Both the position numbers and the translations under genes were made by a program. A stretch of DNA of 64,000 bases, taken from positions 425,760,138 to 425,824,137 of the forward strand of contig OY728120.1 in NCBI GenBank assembly GCA_963277665.1, written 5' to 3'. This document shows, in pieces, positions 36,110 to 47,559 of the stretch (the first letter of the stretch is position 1; each line of letters begins with the position of its first letter). Origin of the DNA: Viscum album (taxonomy: Eukaryota; Streptophyta; Magnoliopsida; Santalales; Viscaceae). The notes beneath the pieces are model-generated. The model had not been told where the DNA came from. It made no database searches and was given only the letters and a program-made list of their open reading frames with translations.

Positions 36110-39100
36110 CATTACAACCAATCTCATGTGTTTTTAATATCTAGAGATTCTACATGACTCTATTTTATTCTGCAATGACTTTTTAGAACATTATATTCAT
36201 ATGTAATTCCTATCACATCCCTATGTGACCATATGATAAAATAATCCCACTAACAACTTGGTGAGTAACATTTACAAGTAAATCTAGTTTGAATAATGGT
36301 GAGACTATGAATCATATTCCTACTTTATAACACTTTGAACATATTAAAACTCCTTGAAATTATAACATAAAATGTTATGATGTTATTTTTTATACTTATA
36401 ACTATTTCAAAGTACATCTTCATTATCCTTAGAACCTTTACCATCTAAATTTCCCTTTATTTTTGAAAATATTCCAAATATTTACATTATCAATTTACCA
36501 TCACATCCTAAAATATTTTAGGTCAATGTTATATCCATTTTTTATGATAAATAGTTCAACTCATTACATTTATATTTACTGAAATATCCTAAAATATTTT
36601 AGGATACCATGGAATACACATTGTGCATTTTCCAATATAAAAAAATGAGGAATAATGATGTTCCCTTGTTAAGGTAACTGAATGTAATAGTTTAAATTTT
36701 TCTTTACCATAACATCTCCCAATCCTTTTAGGGTATATGGTGAAAAATAACATTAATCTAAAACCATTATAATACTTTAGGTAATAGTGATATTTTCTTG
36801 TGGTAAATCAATGTAACGTTTCAAATTATTACTAAAACATATCCTAAACTCTTTTAGGATATAAAGTGAAAAATAATATAATATTTTTTTTGACTTTGAA
36901 ATTATGTAATCCCAAACATACTCACACTAGTCTCTCAAACACTAGTCTAATATGATACACAAACTGTCTTGTGTTTAAGAATTAATAGTTATTTCCTCTT
37001 AGTAGTAATATTTAACAAATAAACTGTCATGCCCATAACATATATGGTATTATATATGTTTAGAACATTTAATTCTTTTGAAAAGAATACTTTATTAAAA
37101 TATACCATTAATGAGTTTCATGGAGACATTCCATCATATTTTTTAACAAACTAGATAAACTCTTTCTCCTGGATAAAACATTTTATCCATATCTCATTTT
37201 AATAACTTGTTAAAGAATCCAATAAATCATAAACCATGCGTATTGAATCAATCATGTCATTTAAAAAAACACACATTATTAATGAAAAAATATATTATCA
37301 TATAAGAGAAATGAGAAGAATATACACATACTTTACTTAGATTCATCTAGTCATAACACATTCCTTTAAATTCAAATACGTAATATAGAATATTCTTTCT
37401 TCATCTCCTAGATATAAATTACATGCTCTATCAAATATTCCCATGATTTTGAAACTATATATTTACAATACTTATAAAGTATAAATTCTATATCAAATAC
37501 ACTTCAAAAATATATAATCAATTTCTATAACATTTATACATGACATGGATATTAAATAAAGTTCTTAAACCCCTTCATGTATTTTAGATAATCCCATCAC
37601 ATGGAATCACTACTCCTTCCTGATAACAACCTCAATTTTCAAACAACCTTAACTAGATTCTTGAAGAAATACTGTGGGATTCTCTAACATTTTTTGTTCC
37701 ACTTTTAACTTTTTCGCATTATTATTGTAAATAAAACATAAGAATATAAAAATAATATGGAAAGTTCATTTATTCTAAAAAACTATTAGAATACTAAGTA
37801 AAAAATTATTGAATTCATCTTTATTTCTGGAACATTTTCATAGATGATAATCGATTGAATTCCCAAAACAGAAAAAGAGTTATAGTAATTCTTTAGTCTA
37901 TCCGAAAATATTCAAAAATATTTTATATTATTGATATACGAAATCATTTTTAGAATATAATACTATAATTTATTAGGTTAATTTTAATCTATTTCCTTTG
38001 AAACTATAAATTAATTAATCCATGGTTCTATAAGAATCTAGATTTTCATGTTGAAAAACATCAACACTTGGTTACTAAGGAACTATTCTAACACATATAA
38101 TATTTCTATTTCTCATTTTTTTATGTTACCAGTTTTAGGAATTTAATACTTTAGTATTATAATTTTTAGGATTAATTTCAATGTTTATTTTGATGAAAAT
38201 GATACATTTATCAACAACATATTTTTTTATCTGATGAATATCTTGTCATATATCTATTCATTAAGGGTATTAATGATAGTACCTCCAATAAAATTGATTA
38301 TCTCATACATCATATTCATTTAGTGAACCAAAATCCACATTTAAATATCCAATGAGTCTATTAAAGTATTCATCTTCCCGACTTAGTTATTTAGGTAGGG
38401 AGTTATCCCTATCACAATAGTCGTGATTCATGTAAGTTTACTGGATTAATATTTATCCAAGACCATAATATGGATATAATAAACTCTATTCCTCTATTTT
38501 CTAAACTGATAGGGTTTGATGGATAGATTTATCTAAAGAAAATTCCATGAAATGAGTGCACACAGAATAATCCAGTGGCCCTCGATCAATCACGAAGATA
38601 TTCAAAATGAAAATACATAGTAACATTTTAGTTTCCTACCTTATACAAGATAATCTAGGGGAATCAAATTAATCACGAAACTAATCAGTTTGATGATTGA
38701 GGCCTTGATATATTCATATTTAGAAGAAATATCACACTAAATATTTGAAGGGTTTTCTTTTTTAAGTTTCACCAATTTCATATACATTATACGCATATTA
38801 AATTCACAATTACTATATCTTATTTAATAATTATCTTATTATGTTTTATTCACTTTTTTGTATGCATTCTTTTAATAATTTAGTTTTGAAATCCCTATTC
38901 CAACCACCAAATAAATGTGTTCACACCACATTATTGTGAAACCCTTTAAACAACCCACAATATGTGTTACTCACCTAAAAATAGAATTCAAACATATTCG
39001 AACATATCCAGATGCATCATATGTATATGGTATATACACCATTCAGGTAAATACATGTAGATATATAAAATTTTCAAAATCTATGAAATTAATCCTGAAG

Positions 39101-39253
39101 CGACATATAACTAACCTCTTCTACCTTTCTAAAACAAGATATAAGCCTCCAGGATGATAGGTGGTCGAACCCATGTCCCTCTATGCGAGGAGGCTTTATT
39201 CATGGGAGAATTAAATATATGATAACTCTAGCACCAAATATGAAAAAAATATG
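36110..39253. other. AT-rich stretch without recognised gene
   Basis: No protein family or long open frame. It holds three TCCTAAA-N-TTTAGGA palindromes (36506-36523, 36587-36604, 36842-36859) and a 54-nt hairpin at 39143-39196 with arms AAGCCTCC/GGAGGCTT, just left of LTR D. Confidence 0.45.
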
Positions 39254-39818
39254 TGTAACACCCCATACAGAAATCCAATGAACGATGCCTTAGGATGTCA
39301 GACCACATGGGCCTATTCATGCCACCCCAAACACTAGAGGATATTAACTAAAAGTGAGGGTCTATAGGTGGTACAATGGGGAAACTATAATCACATATCA
39401 TAAAAGAATAATTAAAATAAATAACTAAAAAATTATAAAAATAATAACTAGATTAAATAAATAGGTTCTATATACCAAGTCACTACCCATCCAATAACAA
39501 ATTTATGCCACATACAAATAGGTATGAATACATAACAGTCAAGTCTATTTCATCAAGACCCAAAAGTAAAAAAGGTAAAAAAAGATATAAAAAACCCATA
39601 AGGCTTGAGCTCTAGATCAACTCTCATATATAAACTCTAAAACTAGGCATTTCATCAAGAATAGACTGTAGGTTTCATTCCCTTATGTCGACCATTGTAT
39701 ATTGAGTCTATTTGGGTACCAAATGATGGTCGTAATAGGATGTGAGTACAACTCAGTAGGCCACCACTAATGGTGTCTAATGCTTGTTTAGCATGTACAT
39801 GTAAAGAATAATGTTATG

Positions 39819-39859
<41 letters not shown>

Positions 39860-41736
39860 GGTGTGAATCATTAAAAATCATAATAAGATATGTAAATAAA
39901 AGGAACCATGTCAAGCCTCATGTCTCAAGGAGACAACCCAGGTTAGACCTACTTGAATAGACCAACACCAATATATAAACACATAGGAGTTGTCATGGAA
40001 TAATATGGTTTGTAGGTGCATCTCTAAGGTAACCATGATCATATATGATGAGTTAATCCACGTGGATTAACCAGGGATTCAATTCCATCAATTCCCAAGA
40101 AAATCCTTAAATTGGGTCTGAACTCAAGGGGCCACCCTTAACATTCAAAGGCACAATTATATTGGAATCAAAGGATCACACCAAAGGCATTCCACAAAAA
40201 TAAAATTGATATGAATTCGTGGAGCTAATCCAAAAACATTAAACCAGGGTACCTATCATAAATCTATATAATTAACCTATAACATCAAATAATTGAATAA
40301 ATAACTGAAATCAATGGGGTTAGCCCCATGTAATTTACAGAAATGAATATATATAGTATCCACCATCTCACTCAAAGTATTTCATATCATTGCACCTTAT
40401 TAAATATAAGGTTTCTTCACACCCCAACATTTACGTGATTCTCAAAATAGAATCATAGGCTCATCCATGGAATTCAATGCTAATAGCATTCAAGGGGAAT
40501 GCAAGGAGGTTCTTTAAGGCATTCTATATTTATAATCATGGCCATAGAGTTCAAAAAAGTAATTATTCCATAATTAAAATAATAAAAAAGTGAAAATTAA
40601 AATGAAGTTCACCATTTCAGTTTAATTCACATGTACATCTAAACATTCTATGTCCATAAGAAAAAAGGGGTCATCATAAGAATCCCACTTCCCATATTAA
40701 GAAATCAATTAAGGGAATCCCTCAACTACACCATTAGTTCATAATAAATCATGACACAAGGTAAAACCACCTCTTTAAAAGTTTCCAAAAGGTTCTACCA
40801 AAACCAAACAGCTTCCCAAATCCCAATAGGTTTCTAAGACATCAATAAGGAATTGAACCAATTTATATTAATTCTTGATCAATAATCCAAAGAGTAAGAA
40901 TAGTTTCAAATGATGAATTAAAAATATATGATCAGACTTTGATTAAAAAACATGACACTATTTACCTTAGGGTAGAAGTGTTCTAGTTATCATGTATCAT
41001 ACTTTGATTTGATAAGAAACATGAGATATTGAGAAACCAAAAATAAATACATAAAAATTGTGCATATTAGCCCTGAAAAACAATAACATAGAAGTCAAAT
41101 GATTAAAAGGTGAAAGGAGGAAAGAAAAGTTATAGCCTTACCTAGACCTTTCAATCATAAAAAACAGTGGTGATTTAGTTGGTAAACAAGATAGATAAAC
41201 CTTAATAGGAGATCTCCATGGGAAGTCTATCTTGAACATTGGAAAAAACAAGTGGCTACTAAATTATTTTGAAAGACACCCCCACATTTAATAAAAATAA
41301 AAATGATTAAAAAAATAACTGGGTAGAATCATGGTGTAAACTAAGATTTCACTATGAGATTTTGGTTTGTGTGATCCCTGATAACTTTTTCTAGATTATT
41401 CAAAAAATGAATCAAGCATTTACACCATGAAAGGATACACCATTGATATTTTAAACCACAATCTATCCTATTTTCCCAAAAACCCATATCAGGTCACTCT
41501 TGAACCCTTAAAAACTTAGTTTTAGATAAAATGCAACAGTTTAGGATATGTTTAAATGCATTCAAATATCGAAAATTGTTTATGTTTTACTACATATCAA
41601 CATTAGGATAGGTCATCCTTGAGCTATAACTTTTCCCTATGATCAGCCACATCAAATAAAGGTCCCGACCACAATGACTACATGTCCAATTATCACTCCC
41701 ACATTTACTCCTAGACAAACCCATATTTCTATAACA
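39254..41736 (-). repeat. 3' LTR of element D (~2.5 kb)
   Basis: It starts TGTAACACCCC and is proposed to end at TTTCTATAACA. It shares with LTR B the blocks GGGTACC-AA-GATGG and CTCAGTAGGCCACCACTAAT followed by GGTGTCTA, so the two are related families. An (AT)n tract lies at 39819-39846. The right boundary is uncertain by some tens of bases. Confidence 0.65.
39819..39862. repeat. (AT)n(GT)n microsatellite
   Basis: AT repeats followed by a short GT run within LTR D. Confidence 0.93.
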
Positions 41737-41929
41737 TCCCTATTAGATGAATATATTTTCCATGGAAAATCTTCTCACTACACTTAAGAATATGAACTAG
41801 ATTCTTCTCAGAGGATGAATCAACCTCAAGGCCAACATCCTCAGTATTGAGACTATGAGATGTATTAGGAAAGTACCATGGAAGATGACATATATGAAAA
41901 TCATCATGCAAGGATCTATATCTATGTGG

Positions 41930-43215
41930 TTGAGCTAGTTAGTATTCCACTGAGTAGACCCTCTCTAAAATATTAAATGGATCCATGTACTTGGGTGCCA
42001 ACTTCATATACCTCTGTATATTATGGTTTCCTAGTCTATGTGACATAATTAAGACACTTAGTCACTTATCTCAAAAACCAAGGGTAAATTATTCCATCCA
42101 AATATGATTCCTAATTAATCAGTTCCACAACTATCATCTTATGAATCAACTAGATCAATTCTATCATCTCATGAACAAGTCTTGACATAACCATTTTTTC
42201 CTCAGCTACCTCTAGAGTGAATAAAATTTCATCTAATTCAATTCCTTATAAGGCACCATCTAAATCATTTCCTAATAACTATTTTTATAAGAAAATTTCA
42301 TGAGCATCAAGTGGTTCTCCTATGAACAACCAAAATCAAGGACACACACCCTCACATCCTCAAAATCCTGAATAGTCCACTCAGACTATCCATCGATTTG
42401 AGGGAAGTATGGTCTACTGCAAATAACTTCTGCTCCCAATGACTTTTGCAACCCCAGACAAAATTTTTATGTGAATCATGTTTCCCTATCAGAAATAATT
42501 CTCCATGAGATATCTTGTAATCATATTATCTATCGGACATTCCACGTTTCTCATTCATCAACCATAAATGTATCCCATATTGGTAGACTATGGGAGACCT
42601 TCATCATCTGATCCATGATAACCTACACCAAATATTTCCCATTAGTAATATCTATTAAACCCATCACAAAATCCATAGTGAAATTTCTCCATCTCAACTA
42701 TAGGATTGGTGGAGATTACAAAAGTACATCATGATACAAATGCTAATGCTTCACCTTCCAAAAATCCGAGCACCGTGTAACAAGCAATGTTATCTTCTTG
42801 TTTATGCTTGACTACCAATACTAACAATGGATTTCATGAAATAACTTCATTGTTAACCAAAACACTGGAAACCTAAATGTATGATATTATCTCAACAAAT
42901 CCTCTCATATATTGGTAGGAACCAAGACACAGCTATGAACATGGATGATCTTGTCCTCATTTATAGTCTAGGGTGGGGGAAGCTTTCCACCATCAAATCC
43001 ATATCTAACGGTGAGAATCTAAGGATCTGAAAGTTATATATATTGATATAATAAAAAATTTAAGGAACCCTGGATAAAGATTTAAAAAACACTCAATAAT
43101 GGTCCCCATTGATATCTTGATGCATCTATGAAAAAAAATCCCCCATAAGTTTCCAGTCATTACATGAATCTAGGATAACTTGAGGCTACATTTTCTAGCT
43201 TAGATATTTGAAAAC
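41930..43215 (-). pseudogene. Element D integrase region (decayed)
   Basis: At 41941-42010 the minus strand reads KLAPKYMDPFNILERVYSV, the integrase tail KLAPRYMGPFKILERVG. Rightwards to the CACTA insertion the similarity fades and stops accumulate. Confidence 0.75.
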
Positions 43216-43218
43216 TAT
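43216..43218. other. CACTA target-site duplication, left copy (TAT)
   Basis: TAT precedes CACTACTA and TAT follows TAGTAGTG at 54916-54918. A 3-bp duplication is the rule for CACTA elements. Confidence 0.8.
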
Positions 43219-43560
43219 CACTACTATAAAATAGGCATCTAACAACACTGGTATTTATCTACATTATAAAAAACTATGATAAATGGAATATTTATCAGTG
43301 GTAAATAAGAACGAATAAATTTAACCCTTCATTAGCACATTTTAAATATAATAAAGGGTTCCTTTATCAACACTTTATTTTCAGTTCTGATAAAGGGTAC
43401 CCTTTATCAGTGTTGTATTTTTAGTACTGATAAAGGGTACCCTTTACCAGCACTTTATTTTTTTCACTCATAAAGGGTACCCTTTATGAGCGCTATATTT
43501 TTAGTGCTTGTAATGGAATCCTTTATCGGATCTTTTTTAGCATCGATGAAGGTATGAATA
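43219..43560. repeat. Left terminal and subterminal repeats of the large CACTA
   Basis: After the terminal CACTACTATAAAATAGGC come back-to-back motifs such as GATAAAGGGTACCCTTTATC, itself a palindrome, spaced by TTTTTAG or TTATTTT. They recur with a step of about 55 bases. These are the expected binding sites of a TNPA-type protein. A second block lies at 44690-44900. Confidence 0.88.
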
Positions 43561-44689
43561 AATAAAATGAAATAATGAAATAAATAAAAAATAAAAAATG
43601 ATTTTACTAAAAAAATATTTCACATTTTAATAATTAAATAATTACTGATAAAAATGAATAAATTGATTATACTATATATAAATTATAAATACTAATAAAT
43701 AGTATGTATTAAGTTTATAGATATGTAAAAAAAGAATATTAAAGAAATTAAAATTAAAAATATGTAATTTGAGAAAAATATTAAACTTTTTATTAATTAG
43801 ATTATTATTGATAATGTTAATAAATAGTATATATTAAATATATAGATATATATATATTAATGTAAATAAATATGATCTATATATTACGAAATATTTATGC
43901 ACTTCACATTAAATAGTCACATATTTAGTTAATAATGGTTTATAATTAAAAAGTAATATGAATTAAAAATATTGATTAATTTCATTGAGTAATGAACATA
44001 TAATTCAATGAGTTTGATTTTTCAATTTACCCTAGATCAAATGTTTGTTATATTGATTTCACATATATGTAATTAATGCATTTTATATACAATGAACACA
44101 CACAAAACTTATATATATATTTTAATATTGTTAATGTGTATTTATTTTTAGTTTATTCAATTTCACTCATTTTTAACATTCATGCACTTAAAATTATATA
44201 TTCATTAATAATGTTAAAAATTATTCGTAAAATTATTTGTAAAATAAATATTTATAAATAAATATATTTATAAATGTACATGCTATATTTATAAAATTAT
44301 ATATTTCTAATTATAAATAAATAAATATTTTTTAAAATTATTTATATAATTATAAAGAATAATTATATATATTTAAATAATTATAAATAAGTAATTTTTA
44401 AATTTATAATAAATATACTTAAATAATTAATATATTTAATATATATATTATGTATATATATATATAATTATATAAATATATATAATGATATAAATGTTAT
44501 TTTTTAGAAATAATTATATATTTATAATTAAATAATTATATATTCAAATAACTATAAAATTATAACAAAAGTATTTAAATAAGGAATATATTTACAATAT
44601 TTATATTTATATATTTTTTTAAGTATATATATAAATTTATAATTTTTCTTATTTATAATTAGAATTATAAATCCTTTATCTACACTTAA
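43561..44689. other. Extremely AT-rich spacer between two subterminal blocks
   Basis: Almost only A and T, mostly permutations of TATAAATAATTA. It separates two blocks of subterminal motifs and may be a later insertion or expansion. No gene seen. Confidence 0.6.
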
Positions 44690-44905
44690 GTAATAATGTT
44701 GATAAATGAAATCTTTATCAATTATTTTTTAGCACTGATAAAGATGAGAATTTTTCAACACTAATAAAAGTCTGGATAAAACCAATTTTTATCAGTGGTA
44801 AAACTTTAGTGTTGATAAAGATGGATTTTATAAATGCTTAGTACTTAAGCACTGATAAAAAGACTCTTTATGAGTACTTTTTTTGAAAGCGCTAATAAAA
44901 GTGCC
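44690..44905. repeat. Second left subterminal block of the large CACTA
   Basis: Repeated TTTATCA-TG / AGCACTGATAAA-type motifs, similar to those next to the terminal repeat, ending about 1.7 kb from the left end. Confidence 0.8.
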
Positions 44906-45312
44906 CCAATATATTTTAAAAAACCAATGCAGTTGAAAACCCATTATGATATCTGAAGCTTTCAATATAATCCACCCACATTCAGTACACATCCTTGGTG
45001 AATCAAAGCTCGAATCACATAAACCCACTTAAATAACAATAACCCACTACCTCTAGTTGCTCGATCTTCGTCCAACATTCGGTGTTCACTTTCAGTTTGG
45101 GTTGTGAAAGAAAATATCGCGATCAGTATATGAGGGTCCCAGATTTTCATCAACCTAGCAAGGTAGACTTGTGTTTTCTTTTGTAGGTTCAAATTTTCTT
45201 TTTGTATTTGTTTTTTCATTTTTTATTTCATCTTTGACAATGTCATCAATTATTTATGCTCCGGTTGTTATATATTTTTTATCTTTGGTTTATGATCCAT
45301 CATTTTCTGGAA

Positions 45313-45353
<41 letters not shown>

Positions 45354-47559
45354 TATTTTGGTATTATTAAATTGTTCATTTTAATCAATTTTCCTCGCTT
45401 TCTACATCTATTACCCAACTTTCTCTGTAAGCTTAATTTTGTCGCTATTTTGAAATCATAGAGAGTCACCTCTGTTCCGCAGATAAACCAATTAAATAAA
45501 TATATATTCCACTTTATAAAAAGTATAGGTTTTGGATATAAAAAACATAAATGAATGAGAAAATTTATTTAGCAAACCAATTGTTGGTCAGGTGATGGTG
45601 CGAAAGAGCAATAAAAGATGATTTTATTTAATTAATGTAAGGGAATTTATTTATTTGAATTCAATGTTAATATTTCAATGTAAGTATTTTTCCTTATAAT
45701 TTTATTTTCTAATAATTTTATTGTTTTAATTTAAGATAAATATTAGTAAGTGTGACACCATATTTTTTTATTTTCAATGGCTCTCTATTGTCAAAATTAG
45801 TATGGGGTTATACTTATTTTACTATGTTGTGATATTCTACTATAAGAGTTATATATATATTTATCAACATTATTTTATTTTTTAAAGATAAATATACAGA
45901 AAGACAGACAGACACACACACACACATATATAACTTTCTATCTATTTATACGTGTTTTCAAAATGTATAAATTAAAAGTGATTTTATATTTATTTATTCA
46001 CAAATTATGTTTCTAGATATCCAAATTAGAAAGGGATTATATTTATTTTCACTAAAAAATATGTTTAAATTTTCATTTTTTTGAAATTATGTGTATTATA
46101 AATTCAATGTTATATATATATATTTTTAAATGTGTATGAGATAGATGTTTCAAGGGATGGTTTGTTTTTATCCGTATTTTGGGATATATCTTGTTGATTT
46201 GTATTATTTCATTATGCCAACTTCATTACAGACCTCCCTAGAATCTCAAGGATGGGTCAGTGGGTATTAGATGGCCTCCCTAGAATCCATTAGATGGGCA
46301 TATCTGATGTGATGACCTCCTTAGAATCCATGTGATTGGTTGGTGTGGTGATATGATGTCCCAAGAGTCTTGAGATGTTTTAAAATACTTGATATACCAT
46401 TAATTTTAAATGTAATAATTCCTTAGGTTTCTACATCCCTTATTCCAAAAAATAGAATGGAAGTTATCAAATTCTCTGTGTTTGAAATTATTTTTAGGTA
46501 TTCATTATTTTAGGTCTACATATATTGGTTCCACCCCAAGGAATATATAATTACTATCCATGAATAATAAACAATTATTTTTTAATTAAAATGTTTTATC
46601 AATACATTTTTATATATTCTAGTTGAATGATTGAGAGTTTATAATTGTTATTTTTCGCATTTGGGTTTCTTATTACCTGTTAATTGCCTATATTATATTT
46701 TCATTTTTAGGATATTTAAGAAAGAATTGATGTTTTTCAAACAACAATTATTATTTCAATTTGTTGCATGAGGCTCATCCCCCATATCTTTTATAGAAAA
46801 ATTTCATCCTCATCAACATCATATCCAAATTAGTCATTATTGAAATTGGTTTCTTGAAACTCATCCCCCATCTCTTTTATGTTTTTTGTACTACTTTGAG
46901 AACTTGTCGTCCCATGGATGGCTACTGCTTAGAGTATTTCAAGCAATATAGATTCATGTCCACAAGAGCTGAAGTCTGTGTCAATCAACAACATTAAATC
47001 ATTAATATTTGAGGGATGAGTTGATGAGGATGAGTTGTCTATAAATTTCAACATTGAATGAATTCAGAGGATAACACCTTCCATAATGGTATAATTCTTT
47101 TCTTAAATTCAATTACCCATTTTATTCGACATACTGAAATTATTTGAAATAAGAAAATGTTGAGTTTCCCTTGTTAGATTTGTCTATAACATTCACATTT
47201 GAAAATGAATATCCTATATGTATTTAATTATTTATTATAAAAAATTAATATTTTTTGAATCCAATAGGATAGATGTGATTAGAAAATTGATGCACTGAAA
47301 TCGTTTAAAAAAATATTATGAATATGGTGTTAAATAGATCATCATGTTTGAATAAAGAAAGTATACAACCCTTCTAAAATCCTATATCCATGTTTACGTT
47401 GTTGTTATTCAAGAAAAAATACTCTAGAAGGTTCATAAGAAGATGTTATTTTTCATGGAATTGAAAAAATATCTAAATGTTGTACTAAATATAGGAAAAA
47501 ACTAAATGTGGACCTCGATTGGGATTATACTATGGTATATAGATCATTTGATTTGAATA
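44906..47559. other. CACTA interior before the transposase
   Basis: No protein is recognised. It holds an (AT)n run at 45317-45351, a short AC run near 45910, and three diverged ~50-bp copies of GACCTCC-TAGAATC-CA at 46228-46375. Two copies of CTCATCCCCCATATCTTTTAT-like sequence lie at about 46772 and 46861. Positions 44930-45180 have more balanced composition and end in a donor-like AAGGTAGA, so they could be an untranslated first exon. This is speculative. Confidence 0.4.

Noticed and set aside
39143..39196. Hairpin AAGCCTCC/GGAGGCTT as a possible RNA gene or terminator
   Set aside because: A single 8-bp stem with a 38-nt loop, no tRNA or other RNA fold, and no transcription unit ending there.
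43219..43560. Regularly spaced short repeats suggesting a CRISPR-like array
   Set aside because: They are CACTA subterminal motifs with a matching terminal inverted repeat and target duplication in a plant genome.
45171..45461. 96-codon frame with many hydrophobic residues
   Set aside because: Part of it is a translated (AT)n microsatellite and the rest is T-rich; no support as a membrane protein.
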